From the NCBI RefSeq assembly GCF_018343715.1, contig NZ_JAGYPL010000003.1, positions 379,784-443,783 on the forward strand: a stretch of DNA of 64,000 nucleotides, read 5' to 3'. The translations under genes and the position numbers were made by a program. This document shows positions 8,909-17,025 of the stretch, one piece after another; position 1 is the first letter of the stretch; each line of letters begins with the position of its first letter. The notes below the pieces were generated by a model. That model worked only from the letters and a program-made list of their open reading frames with translations, was not told where the DNA came from and ran no database searches. The stretch is from Bacillus sp. FJAT-49711 (GTDB lineage Bacteria > Bacillota > Bacilli > Bacillales > Bacillaceae_C).

Positions 8909-8978
8909 TTGGAAGTATTCTTTGCTGTAAATAGCTAGCTGTCTAATCGAGAACTGGAAATTACTGCGTAATGCGGTC

Positions 8979-9511
8979 CTATTAGATGCCTTTTGTGATT
9001 CTAACAGATGTTTTTGTGTTTCTATTAGACGTTATGCCCAATCTATTAGCTGTCTTTCGTATCTATTAGCCGTTACGCTCGGGCTATTAGCCGTCTTTCG
9101 TTTCTATTAGCCGTTACGCTCGGGCTATTAGCTGTCATTCGTTTCTATTAGCCGTTATGCTCGGGCTATTAGCCGTCTTTCGTTTCTATTAGCCGTTACG
9201 CTCGGGCTATTAGCCGTCTTTCGTTTCTATTAGCCGTTATGCTCGGGCTATTAGCCGTCTTTCGTTTCTATTAGCCGTTATGCTCGGGCTATTAGCCGTC
9301 TTTCGTTTCTATTAGCCGTTACGCTCGGGCTATTAGCCGTCTTTCGTTTCTATTAGCCGTTACGCTCGGGCTATTAGCCGTCATTCGTTTCTATTAGCCG
9401 TTATGCTCGGGCTATTAGCCGTCATTCGTTTCTATTAGCCGTTATGCTCGGGCTATTAGCCGTCATCAATTTCTATTAGCTGTTACACTTGGAATGTTAG
9501 CCTCCTATTAG
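8979..9511 (-). repeat. 27-copy tandem array with 20.5-bp period beside NERD gene 1
   Basis: On the plus strand the core CTATTAGCCG recurs at 8979, 9001, 9022, 9043, 9063 and onward to 9505, with spacings alternating strictly 20 and 21 bases through the centre. The 41-base unit therefore contains two cores followed by two alternating spacers, roughly TCTTTCGTTT and TTACGCTCGGG. Copies at both ends are degenerate (CTAACAG, ATGTTAG) and central copies nearly identical, as expected from central expansion. Read in the direction of the adjacent NERD gene, the core is CGGCTAATAG. The array begins 30 bases downstream of that gene's stop. It contains no open reading frame, cas genes or unique spacers. 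The rest of the 8846-9540 gap holds only the ABC terminator. Confidence 0.95.
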
Positions 9512-9540
9512 TTTTACACATGATTCTGATTATTTATAAA

Positions 9541-10530
9541 TCACATATCTGATAGCTTTCGAAGTTGTTCTACACTTAATTCATATTCCCGATGTCTAAG
9601 CTCACCTTTATATGGGAGATTGAGTGATTTTAATATTTTTGAAGCCATATGAACTGACGTTACTCCTGCAAACTCCCTGAACTTGCTGTTAGAAATTCTG
9701 GAATCTAAAAGTAGCGTATAATCAAATAATGTTTTGAATAATGCTTTTATATCCGTTTTTTTACAGATAATACATCTCCAATTTCTTTGGATTCTTTTAA
9801 CTGACAATCGTTTACAATCCAAGCAATACATTCCTGGCAACAGCTCATCTTCCATTATTCCAAACTTCGCCATTACATCCGGCCATGCGGGAGTGTGCAG
9901 TTTTAACAGCAAACGTGTAATTTTCTGCATATCTTTTTTATCCAGTACGGGATTACGGGATTTATTAGTAATTAGATCTAGTTTCGATCGAATAGCAGGT
10001 GGGCGTATGACCTTTTGGGAAACGGCGAGATAATTCGGATTCGGTTTAATAATGGATTTTGAGTTGGTAATGACAACAAATGAGGCATTCGGTAATCGAG
10101 GGATAGCGTGTTTTTCCAACATAACTGCTAAGAAATATTGTTGATTTTCGGCTTGGAGAATTGGATTGGGGAATATATCTACTTTATCGTCTAATCTACG
10201 TTCTAACTGATTGGGATCGAAAAATAACTCGCCTAGAATGTTTTTCCCTTCCAAAATCGCGAAAAACCTAGTGCTTATTATCAAGGTATCGATTTGAAAG
10301 AACTTTTCATTTGAAATCGGTAGGCGTATATCGTGAAAAATAACATACTCTTCACGACCAGGAATACTTTCAACATAATAATCTAGACTTTGCTCTCCAC
10401 GAAATCCTGCCCAGCGCCTGGACAATTCTTCTTCGATTTCAACTCTTTTAGGATGGTTTTGCGGAAGCCTGATTAAAAGTGCCTCGAGCATAAAAATAAT
10501 AATAGGAACGGTTCGTATTTTCTTAGCCAA
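9541..10530 (-). CDS. NERD-domain protein with zinc ribbon and helix-turn-helix-like tail (copy 1)
   Basis: This 329-residue protein carries a nuclease-related domain in its first half. The putative PD-(D/E)xK active-site residues are present: Glu46 in FRGEQ, Asp81 in QIDTLI, and Glu94/Lys96 in LEGK. A Cys4 zinc ribbon follows (Cys236, Cys239, Cys253, Cys256), then a basic helical tail (about residues 280-325) that may bind nucleic acid. Translation starts at TTG 10530 behind GAGGTG. No signal peptide or membrane segment is seen. A paralogue with the same domain order and residue spacing is encoded at 19779-20750. Both have a tandem array directly after the stop codon. A nucleic-acid processing role is inferred; the biological function is unknown. 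Confidence 0.85.
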   Translation of the reverse strand: MAKKIRTVPIIIFMLEALLIRLPQNHPKRVEIEEELSRRWAGFRGEQSLDYYVESIPGREEYVIFHDIRLPISNEKFFQIDTLIISTRFFAILEGKNILGELFFDPNQLERRLDDKVDIFPNPILQAENQQYFLAVMLEKHAIPRLPNASFVVITNSKSIIKPNPNYLAVSQKVIRPPAIRSKLDLITNKSRNPVLDKKDMQKITRLLLKLHTPAWPDVMAKFGIMEDELLPGMYCLDCKRLSVKRIQRNWRCIICKKTDIKALFKTLFDYTLLLDSRISNSKFREFAGVTSVHMASKILKSLNLPYKGELRHREYELSVEQLRKLSDM

Positions 10531-10637
10531 TTCATCACCTCAAAAAATGATAATTAATGATATGCTTCTACAAAACTCCTATTTATCCTCTTTTGAAAAA
10601 ACTAAAAAGGCATCCCAGCCTATGGAATGCCCGTCAG

Positions 10638-10925
10638 CTATAATCTTACAACCACTTCAGTTCCATCTTTATCTTTCACTTCTACAATGGTTAGCCCACG
10701 ATATCGTTTTATTTCTCTTAATAATTTCTTGACTTCTTTTCGATCTATAGACGCAGGGATATAAGATTTCGCATTTTCTTCTATGTTTTTCTGAATAACC
10801 TTATTATTAACAAATTTCCAAAGCAAAGGTGAAGATGCAATCCAACCCCCTGCATGTAAAAGAGCATATGGTAGAGGGACAGTAAATTCACGTTTATCTT
10901 TTAGTTTTACCTTAACTTTTAACAT
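10638..10925 (-). CDS. Conserved hypothetical protein of the DUF2089 cluster
   Basis: This protein of about 95 residues is not recognised with certainty. It opens MLKVKVKLKDKREFTVPLPYALL and has a mixed basic/acidic composition without signal peptide or convincing membrane segments. The frame overlaps the upstream gene (GTG at 10934 shares bases with its stop); the ATG at 10925 behind GAGTG is the preferred start. It is the last of three same-strand genes headed by a DUF2089 regulator, and the two small proteins share the K-(I/V)-x-V and L-P-(L/Y) pattern around their first strand, suggesting related beta-rich domains. The function is unknown. Confidence 0.7.
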   Translation of the reverse strand: MLKVKVKLKDKREFTVPLPYALLHAGGWIASSPLLWKFVNNKVIQKNIEENAKSYIPASIDRKEVKKLLREIKRYRGLTIVEVKDKDGTEVVVRL

Positions 10926-10930
10926 GGCAA

Positions 10931-11323
10931 TCACTCAATGACAACAGAGACTTTTTCGCCTTTTGAGCTATTCACATCGACTATTTGGCCTGATAATTCA
11001 TTTTCAATTGCTTCTAAAATTAAGTCAACATCAAGTACATCGATATCTTTCACATACTTTGCGGATTCAGGAATCGTTGAAGCAATGCTAAGTCCTGTTT
11101 TCAACGCTACCTTAATTAACCGCAATGGCAAATTGACACTTACATTATCGCCTTCTTCAGACGCCACTCGTATTTTCAGCATTTTATCCAAATAATTCGA
11201 TCCTTTTATTCTAGCTGGAGTTGCGTCTTTTTCCTTTAATGCTTGAATTAATTTTCCAGCCTCTTCTGAATCAAGTTTTCCTTCCTGAACCATTGTTAAA
11301 ACTCTCGTAATTTCATCTTTCAT
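10931..11323 (-). CDS. SHOCT-like domain protein of the DUF2089 cluster
   Basis: The N-terminus MKDEITRVLTMVQEGKLDSEEAGKLIQALKEK is a short helical pair resembling the SHOCT-like/YvlB N-terminal domain, followed by a beta-rich region with NVSVNLPLRLI and a C-terminal strand pair. The ATG at 11323 is preferred because AGGAGG lies eight bases upstream; the ATG two codons earlier is too close. It is 13 bases downstream of the DUF2089 gene and overlaps the next gene, so the three are one operon. The repeated EEGKL/EKGEIT...EA motif is also found at the C-terminus of the DUF2089 protein, hinting at interaction between them (inference). Confidence 0.75.
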   Translation of the reverse strand: MKDEITRVLTMVQEGKLDSEEAGKLIQALKEKDATPARIKGSNYLDKMLKIRVASEEGDNVSVNLPLRLIKVALKTGLSIASTIPESAKYVKDIDVLDVDLILEAIENELSGQIVDVNSSKGEKVSVVIE

Positions 11324-11336
11324 TTCCATTTCCTCC

Positions 11337-11699
11337 TTAGTCTCCCTTTATTATTTTTAATGCTTCATCAGGAGTAATCTCTCCTTTTTCAAGCATTGAA
11401 ATAACTTTTCTTTCATCTACTTCGCTTTTCTTTTCGACGTACCCCATAGCGGCTACAATATCGTTTAATTTACCACGTACAGTTGGATAAGATATTCCTA
11501 ATTCTTTCTCAACTTCTTTAATGTTACCGCGGCTTTTGAGGAATATTTCAATAAAGTAAAGCTGTTCTTGAGTAAGAGTTGCCAATTTAGATAGTTCAAA
11601 TTCATTTTCAATCGTTGTATGGCAATGGGTACATTGCAGCTTTGTGATTTTCAATGCTTCTCTGCATACAGGACAATTTGTTATAACGGGATATGCCAT
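11337..11699 (-). CDS. DUF2089-family zinc-ribbon/HTH regulator
   Basis: The 120-residue protein begins MAYPVITNCPVCREALKITKLQCTHC, a zinc ribbon with two CxxC pairs, followed by a helix-turn-helix-like segment (NIKEVEKELGISYPTVRGKLNDI) and a C-terminal EKGEITPDEALKIIKG motif. This matches the DUF2089 family of small putative transcription factors. The ATG at 11699 is chosen for its AGGAG ribosome binding site. A promoter with exact 17-base spacing lies just upstream, and a perfect 16-base palindrome sits further upstream between this gene and the divergent AIM24-like gene, where a DNA-binding protein could act on both. Confidence 0.85.
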   Translation of the reverse strand: MAYPVITNCPVCREALKITKLQCTHCHTTIENEFELSKLATLTQEQLYFIEIFLKSRGNIKEVEKELGISYPTVRGKLNDIVAAMGYVEKKSEVDERKVISMLEKGEITPDEALKIIKGD

Positions 11700-11727
11700 A
11701 ATCTTCTCCTCTCTTAATGTTGTTAAT

Positions 11728-11756
11728 ATCATAATACATAAAATTAAAAATGTAAA
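11728..11756 (-). promoter_or_regulatory. Promoter of the DUF2089 operon
   Basis: On the minus strand TTTACA (11751-11756) and TATGAT (11728-11733) are separated by exactly 17 bases. The predicted transcript would start about 20 bases before the ATG at 11699. Confidence 0.6.
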
Positions 11757-11774
11757 TCATTAAAATTAAAATAA

Positions 11775-11790
11775 TTAATAACGTTATTAA
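11775..11790. promoter_or_regulatory. 16-bp perfect palindrome between divergent genes
   Basis: TTAATAACGTTATTAA is perfectly self-complementary and lies in the 187-base gap between the DUF2089 operon and the AIM24-like gene, just upstream of the predicted DUF2089 promoter. It is a candidate operator; the binding protein is unknown, with the DUF2089 product as first candidate. Confidence 0.45.
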
Positions 11791-11886
11791 AATAATTAAT
11801 TTATCGTTAGGATTACATTTAAAAAATCAACTTTTGAATCCTTTTTTGAGAGAAATCCGTACTATTACAAAAGGATGGTGGAATGA

Positions 11887-12675
11887 ATGAATAATCATGA
11901 GATTGATTATGAAATCTTTGGTGATGACATGCAGTTTGTACAAGTAGAGCTTGATCCAAGCGAAACTGTAGTTGCTGAAGCGGGTAGTTTAATGATGATG
12001 GATGACGGTATTAGAATGGAAACAGTTTTTGGCGATGGATCTAATGAAGGTAATGGATTCATGGGAAAAATAATGGGTGCTGGAAAAAGGCTTCTTACAG
12101 GTGAAAGTTTATTTATGACGATGTTCACAAACGATGGGGCAGGTAAAAAAAATGTATCATTCGCCTCGCCTTATCCAGGGAAGATTATTCCTTTGGATTT
12201 AAGTGAATATGGTGGTAGAATCATCTGTCAAAAAGATTCGTTTCTTGCTGCTGCTAAAGGTGTTGCTGTCGGAATTGCATTTCAAAAAAAACTTGGTGCG
12301 GGCTTTTTCGGTGGTGAAGGATTCATCATGCAGAAACTTGAAGGCGACGGGATGACTTTCGTTCATGCAGGTGGAACAATTCACAAAAAAGTTTTAGGTC
12401 CTGGTGAAGTATTAAGAGTAGATACGGGGTGCCTCGTGGCTATGACAGGCGACGTTGACTACAATATTGAGATGGTAAAAGGTGTAAAAACCGCTTTATT
12501 TGGTGGCGAAGGACTATTTTTCGCGACCCTTCGCGGACCTGGAACAGTATGGATTCAATCTCTTCCTTTCTCACGACTTGCCAGCCGTGTGTTTGCAGCA
12601 ATGCCTGCGGGCGGTGGTTCGAAAGATGAAGGAGGAATTGGGGGCTTGTTTAATATTTTAGGTGGAGATCGATAA
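11887..12675 (+). CDS. AIM24/TIGR00266-family protein
   Basis: The 262-residue protein starts [42 protein letters not shown] and is rich in glycine and beta-strand, with [16 protein letters not shown] and [11 protein letters not shown]. These are hallmarks of the TIGR00266 / mitochondrial-biogenesis AIM24 family, a double-psi-like beta barrel of unknown biochemical role. The poly-glycine C-terminus ([11 protein letters not shown]) is common in the family. It is divergent from the DUF2089 operon and shares the 187-base promoter region. It has no signal peptide, so a cytosolic or membrane-associated location is likely. Confidence 0.88.
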   Translation: MNNHEIDYEIFGDDMQFVQVELDPSETVVAEAGSLMMMDDGIRMETVFGDGSNEGNGFMGKIMGAGKRLLTGESLFMTMFTNDGAGKKNVSFASPYPGKIIPLDLSEYGGRIICQKDSFLAAAKGVAVGIAFQKKLGAGFFGGEGFIMQKLEGDGMTFVHAGGTIHKKVLGPGEVLRVDTGCLVAMTGDVDYNIEMVKGVKTALFGGEGLFFATLRGPGTVWIQSLPFSRLASRVFAAMPAGGGSKDEGGIGGLFNILGGDR

Positions 12676-12722
12676 AATAAAATGGAGCCTCCAATAAAAT
12701 TGGACAAGCCCCGTTTTTTATT

Positions 12723-13295
12723 TTATTTTTTGCCAATAACTCCACATACAAGACGATCCCCGGCATTGCCAGCTGGATTCGTTTTATAATCATCCGCTTG
12801 GGCGTGGATTACAAGAGCACTTCCGTCTTCATCAATCAACGTATTTTTTTCTCCTTGTTTAAGGGTTACATTTGTAGCAGTAATTTCGACATTCACAGTC
12901 CCTTTATCCGTTACTTTTATGTTTGGCAAGTCGCCTGCATGAAACCCTTTCGGATTGTCAAAGCCATGCTCTCTTTGTCCGGGATTGTAATGCGCCCCTG
13001 CTGATTTAAAATCTGGAGCTTCACATTTTCCTGTTTCGTGAATATGGATCGCTTTTGTCCCTGGCTCAAGTCCCTCTGCTTCAAGATGGATTTTTACCCC
13101 TTCTGTTGTTTCCGCAAGAGTCGCTGTGCCTACTTTTACTCCTTCACTGTTAACCATATTGGAAGTAATCGGAGTATGACTCGTAACCGGAATAGCCTCT
13201 TCCTGTTGATGTGGATTCACTTCTTTGTCAGAGGCACAGGCCGTTAAAGCAATTGTAAAAATCAAAGTTGTCATGAGCATTATTGCTTTTTTCAA
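12723..13295 (-). CDS. sodC: Cu,Zn superoxide dismutase lipoprotein
   Basis: The enzyme converts superoxide to oxygen and hydrogen peroxide at the cell surface. The 190-residue precursor has a lipoprotein signal peptide ending LTAC (Cys20) and a SodC domain with every metal ligand visible: His84 and His86 in HIHETGKC, His102, His110, His119 and Asp122 in FHAGDLPN, and His164 in VIHAQADDY. The disulfide cysteines are Cys91 and Cys183 (LVCGVI). Translation starts at TTG 13295 behind AGGAGG. Complete copper and zinc sites suggest an active enzyme, in contrast to the B. subtilis YojM relative, reported to lack a copper ligand. The gene appears monocistronic. Confidence 0.92.
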   Translation of the reverse strand: MKKAIMLMTTLIFTIALTACASDKEVNPHQQEEAIPVTSHTPITSNMVNSEGVKVGTATLAETTEGVKIHLEAEGLEPGTKAIHIHETGKCEAPDFKSAGAHYNPGQREHGFDNPKGFHAGDLPNIKVTDKGTVNVEITATNVTLKQGEKNTLIDEDGSALVIHAQADDYKTNPAGNAGDRLVCGVIGKK

Positions 13296-13362
13296 AATAA
13301 AAACCTCCTGTGTTTTAAATCCTTAGCATGATTGCCAAGAATTTAAATTTTAAACACAGAAT

Positions 13363-14097
13363 TTATTCCGCGTACATCATTTTTCGAGTCATTCCCCCAT
13401 CTACTACTAAATTAATACCTGTTACAAAATCGTTCAATGGGTTCGTTAAATAAAGGCATGCTCGAGCGATATCTTCTGGCTTCCCTACTCGCTGGGAGAG
13501 ATGCTGCGTATGATCTATTTCTCTTAAAGCTGTATAATCACCCGTTTCAATCCAACCTGGTGAAATCGCGTTTACGGTAATACGATCTACGGCGAATGAC
13601 GCTGCAAGGGCATGAGTCAAAGCAACAATCCCACCTTTTGAAGCTGCATATGCTTCCGAATTCGGTTCCGACATTAACGCACGAGTAGAGGCAATATTGA
13701 CAATTGCTCCACCTACTTCATTATCCTTCATATATTTCGCAGCTTCACGAGCACAAAGGAATGCGCTTCGTAAGTTAGTATTGATGACATCGTCCCATTC
13801 TTCGACTGATAAATCGTATGGAGATCGGGTTATACCTTTTCCAGTATTGTTAATTAAAATATCAATTTTACCGAAGTGTTCCACTGTTTTTTTCATAAGC
13901 TGCACGATATCATCAGCGTTGCGGACATCCGACTGTTGAAACAAGGCGCACGGTCCTAACTTTTCTGCCAAAGCCTCCCCGCTCTTCATATCAATATCCG
14001 CCAAAACCACTTTCGCACCTTGTTCGGCATAAGCTTTTGCAATTCCTTTTCCAATCCCATTTGCAGCACCTGTAATGACAACGACTAGATTTTGCAC
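13363..14097 (-). CDS. Short-chain dehydrogenase/reductase (SDR)
   Basis: This classical SDR of about 245 residues has the cofactor motif TGAANGIG near its N-terminus, DIDMKSG marking the strand that selects NAD(P), NNTGKG, the catalytic Ser, and YAASK as the active-site Tyr-Lys pair. The C-terminal NAISPGWIETG segment is also typical. The GTG at 14097, ten bases after AGGA, is favoured over the GTG at 14106, which nearly abuts it. It lies 13 bases after the last gene of the YtrA-type operon on the same strand and may be co-transcribed. The substrate is unknown; glucose, sugar alcohols or 3-oxoacyl chains are all used by relatives. Confidence 0.88.
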   Translation of the reverse strand: MQNLVVVITGAANGIGKGIAKAYAEQGAKVVLADIDMKSGEALAEKLGPCALFQQSDVRNADDIVQLMKKTVEHFGKIDILINNTGKGITRSPYDLSVEEWDDVINTNLRSAFLCAREAAKYMKDNEVGGAIVNIASTRALMSEPNSEAYAASKGGIVALTHALAASFAVDRITVNAISPGWIETGDYTALREIDHTQHLSQRVGKPEDIARACLYLTNPLNDFVTGINLVVDGGMTRKMMYAE

Positions 14098-14118
14098 TAC
14101 ATTCACATCCTAGTATGG

Positions 14119-14673
14119 TTATTTAGATTCTACATAACGATGGTAAAAATCATCCGTTAATTCACTTGCAAATCCTAATGTAACAAGCGTGTTTCGAATC
14201 GATCTTCTCAAAGTCTTCCTATCTAAAAATTGATGCTGTATGTCTTCGAGCCAGTTTTCAGTTGTTTCGATCGTATCAATTACCTTTAATAGATCTTGCC
14301 TAGATTCTGCTATCAATTCAACATTATCGTCTGCTAATAATTTTGTAAAAGATTTTCTGTTTTGCTTTAACGTCGTTTCAAGCGCAGCTAATTCTTGCAC
14401 AGAGATCGACTGCTTTCCTAATTCAACAATAAACGAATTATCAATCGTGTTATAGAAATCCCCCACCGCAAGAGATATTTTATCCACATCTTGTTCCTTA
14501 GCAAATTCCTTAGCAACTTTATATTTTTCAAGGAATTCCTTTCCAGAAACATTATCTTGATCGTACGAATAAGACTTATTTATGCTTGCCCAAGAATATG
14601 GATAAAACCAATTCGCCAAAAGGTATACAATGATTAAAGCGATTATTGGCATGGCTAACTTTATACTTTTCAA
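14119..14673 (-). CDS. Membrane-anchored hypothetical protein of the YtrA-type operon
   Basis: The 184-residue protein is not recognised. It has one N-terminal membrane segment (about residues 6-22, IKLAMPIIALIIVYLLANW), then a predominantly helical, charged extracytoplasmic region rich in Glu and Lys (VQELAALETTLKQNRK, LRRSIRNTLVTLGF). It starts at TTG 14673 behind GGGAG with an eight-base spacer and lies 39 bases after the preceding operon gene, so it probably works with the ABC transporter encoded upstream, for instance as an accessory or sensor subunit. No catalytic motif is visible. Confidence 0.75.
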   Translation of the reverse strand: MKSIKLAMPIIALIIVYLLANWFYPYSWASINKSYSYDQDNVSGKEFLEKYKVAKEFAKEQDVDKISLAVGDFYNTIDNSFIVELGKQSISVQELAALETTLKQNRKSFTKLLADDNVELIAESRQDLLKVIDTIETTENWLEDIQHQFLDRKTLRRSIRNTLVTLGFASELTDDFYHRYVESK

Positions 14674-14712
14674 AACGATTTCTCCCTTGTAGGCAAAGAA
14701 TACTTACCTCTC

Positions 14713-15402
14713 TTATTCATCTATATAGTTGATCCAAAGATCCTCATCTTCAACAATTTCTAGATCTCTCGGGATTTTTAAAAATACGTACCTAGCCTCT
14801 CCGAATGAACCCGCTGAACCTAAATTTTGATCAATTCCACCTGTAAACTGGTTAATCACAAATTCTTTTTTATAAGTTGTGAAACTAATTCCTCTTTGTC
14901 TAGATTTGAAACTTAGATTTAAGTTATTATTTTGAATCTCGGCATTCAAAGGCGACATCTCGTCTGTTACATCGAATCCATCTAGGTTACTAGCGGCTAT
15001 ATATTTTAATTCTATTAATCCATCACTTTCAGGCTTTCTATCTACTATAATCGTACCATCGAAATAGCCTTCCACCTGACGTATTTGCAACTCTTTATCA
15101 CTATAATCAAACTTCCACTCTTCACGAATGAGGGAAGGATCAATATCTTCGATTCTTCCATTAAAAACATCAGAGTCTAATGTATCTAAATTAACCACTT
15201 TGGCCTTCGGAAGTTCCTTGATTTCATGAGGGAGCATTTCATACACAAAAACAGATAACACCAAAAGAGCGGCATATGTGAATAAAAAGATTTTTACGAA
15301 CTTATTATTTTTAAAGATGTATTTAAATCGACTACTTACAAAAAGCCAAGTAAGGAGGACAAGAAGGACAAGAAATGGTCCCAATATTATTAAGTTTGTC
15401 AT
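14713..15402 (-). CDS. Membrane protein with large extracytoplasmic domain, YtrA-type operon
   Basis: The 229-residue protein has two N-terminal membrane segments (about residues 4-24 and 37-58) followed by a beta-rich, acidic domain of about 165 residues. I do not recognise the family. Its ATG overlaps the stop of the permease gene by four bases, indicating translational coupling with the ABC transporter. The domain lacks cysteines and obvious catalytic motifs. A role as an auxiliary extracytoplasmic subunit of the exporter is inferred from the gene order only. Confidence 0.75.
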   Translation of the reverse strand: MTNLIILGPFLVLLVLLTWLFVSSRFKYIFKNNKFVKIFLFTYAALLVLSVFVYEMLPHEIKELPKAKVVNLDTLDSDVFNGRIEDIDPSLIREEWKFDYSDKELQIRQVEGYFDGTIIVDRKPESDGLIELKYIAASNLDGFDVTDEMSPLNAEIQNNNLNLSFKSRQRGISFTTYKKEFVINQFTGGIDQNLGSAGSFGEARYVFLKIPRDLEIVEDEDLWINYIDE

Positions 15403-16145
15403 TTCCTAACCTCCATTCTGTTAGATAACGCCGCAGCACCCGCAAAAAGCAAGCCTGAAATGCCGACCACTTTTATGAGGAATAATGAAAAAACGGACTC
15501 TCTAAAAATAAAATCAAATACAGCTTTTACCATGCCTTCATTCGTAATTCCTAAGAAAATGAAAGCACCAATAATTAGACAAGGGAGTAACACAATGAAA
15601 ATTTTGTTTATTTGAACAAGCATACCGAACATATATCCAATTGAGCTGAATAAAAGCATATACAAAACAGCTGCCAAAATCCCAAGAAAAAACTCCTTTG
15701 GTGCCCCGATTAGCCCACTATCAATACCGTATTGAACATCGGAGGTGAAATACGTAATGACTCGAAGTAAATATCCAGACAGCATAGCTGAAGTTCCGCC
15801 GATAACACTCGTTGATATTAGAAACAAGGCATTAGCAATATTACTGCTTACACGATTTGATACGAATGAAAAGTCATCATATCTTGCCGCTCTAGATGTA
15901 ATCAATATGGCTGTAAGAAATGCCCATAAAAACGTAAAAATAAGAACTGTTTCCGCAGAATAATACGAAATATGAATGGAATAATGTTCACTAGAAAATC
16001 CCATTCCTCCAGAACCACCTAATGAAAATACCAACCCCAATAATTGCATAAAAGCAAGGGAACTAAAACTACCAAAAAAAGCTCTTAATTTAAATTGATA
16101 TTGCTTTTTTACGACGTCAGATAGACTCAATTCGATTAAAGACAT
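15399..16145 (-). CDS. ABC transporter permease (YtrC/YtrD-like)
   Basis: This integral membrane protein of about 248 residues has roughly six hydrophobic segments and no periplasmic-binding motifs, typical of ABC-2-like permeases in GntR-linked operons. The ATG at 16145 is preferred because GGGGGG lies seven bases upstream; a TTG two codons earlier is the alternative. The gene overlaps the end of the ATPase gene, so both are translated as a coupled pair. By analogy with the B. subtilis ytr operon the system may respond to cell-wall antibiotics, but the substrate cannot be read from the sequence. Confidence 0.8.
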   Translation of the reverse strand: MSLIELSLSDVVKKQYQFKLRAFFGSFSSLAFMQLLGLVFSLGGSGGMGFSSEHYSIHISYYSAETVLIFTFLWAFLTAILITSRAARYDDFSFVSNRVSSNIANALFLISTSVIGGTSAMLSGYLLRVITYFTSDVQYGIDSGLIGAPKEFFLGILAAVLYMLLFSSIGYMFGMLVQINKIFIVLLPCLIIGAFIFLGITNEGMVKAVFDFIFRESVFSLFLIKVVGISGLLFAGAAALSNRMEVRK

Positions 16146-17025
16146 CGTCAATCCCCCCTTTATCCGAGTTCGTCAAATATACACATACATCACTGGATGA
16201 AACTGGCTTAAGTTCTATTCCGTCGAGCTTTATACTTTGAATATCACTTTCGGAAAAATCATTACGTACAACTGTAAAAGTACGATTTTGACTTTCTTGC
16301 TTGTAAATGATTTCCCTTCCATGCGTCCAACCGGCGACTGCTGATTTTTTCCCCTGAATACCTACTGCATATTCCTTTAATTCCGAGATAGATAAATGAA
16401 GATGAGCTTTTCCGTCTTTAATTAAAAGTACATCTTCCAAAAGATCTTCAATTTCATTCAAATGATGGCTTGAAATAATAATCGTACGTGGAAAAGCGAT
16501 ATAATCTTTCAGCAAGGCGCGGTAAAAATCTTTGCGAACCGCCGCATCCATTCCTGTTGTTGGTTCATCAAATATAGTAAGTGCACATCTTGATGCCAGG
16601 CCGAAAATCATATTGAACGTACTTTTCATCCCTTTTGAAAGATTGTTATGGAGCTGCTTTGGATTAAGAGAAAAATAGTTAAAAAGCCCCTCCGCAAGTT
16701 CCATATTAAAGTTTCCGTAAAAACGGGCGGCTTCATTTAAAATTCTTGCTAGATTCATAGAGGGCGGAAATGTCATTTGATCATCAATATGAATACTATT
16801 TGCTGAGACGAGCAAATTATTGAATGGGGTTTCGGAAAAAACTTCAATCTGACCTGAAGTCTCATGAATAAACCCTGAAATAATGTTAAGTAAAGTCGTT
16901 TTCCCTGCCCCGTTTCGACCAATCAAGCCTGTAATTTTATTTTCTTGTATCGTAAAGGACATATTATTCAAAACAGTATGCCGACCATACTTTTTCGTTA
17001 AATTCACGCATTGTATTACATTCAC
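16117..17025 (-). CDS. ABC transporter ATP-binding protein (YtrB-like)
   Basis: The 302-residue protein has Walker A GRNGAGKT (about residues 36-43), a degenerate signature LSKGMKSTFN in place of LSGGQ, Walker B LTIFDEPTTGMD and the switch His in IISSHH. The C-terminal 80 residues are an extension seen in YtrB/YhcG-type exporters. It starts at GTG 17025, which overlaps the stop of the GntR gene (GTGA). The degenerate signature with K replacing the second G is normal for this subfamily. It energises the permease encoded immediately downstream. Confidence 0.88.
   Translation of the reverse strand: MNVIQCVNLTKKYGRHTVLNNMSFTIQENKITGLIGRNGAGKTTLLNIISGFIHETSGQIEVFSETPFNNLLVSANSIHIDDQMTFPPSMNLARILNEAARFYGNFNMELAEGLFNYFSLNPKQLHNNLSKGMKSTFNMIFGLASRCALTIFDEPTTGMDAAVRKDFYRALLKDYIAFPRTIIISSHHLNEIEDLLEDVLLIKDGKAHLHLSISELKEYAVGIQGKKSAVAGWTHGREIIYKQESQNRTFTVVRNDFSESDIQSIKLDGIELKPVSSSDVCVYLTNSDKGGIDDVFNRIESI

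Noticed and set aside
8979-9511. CRISPR array.
   Set aside because: The repeat core is only about 10 bases, the two spacers recur and are not unique, and no cas genes are nearby.
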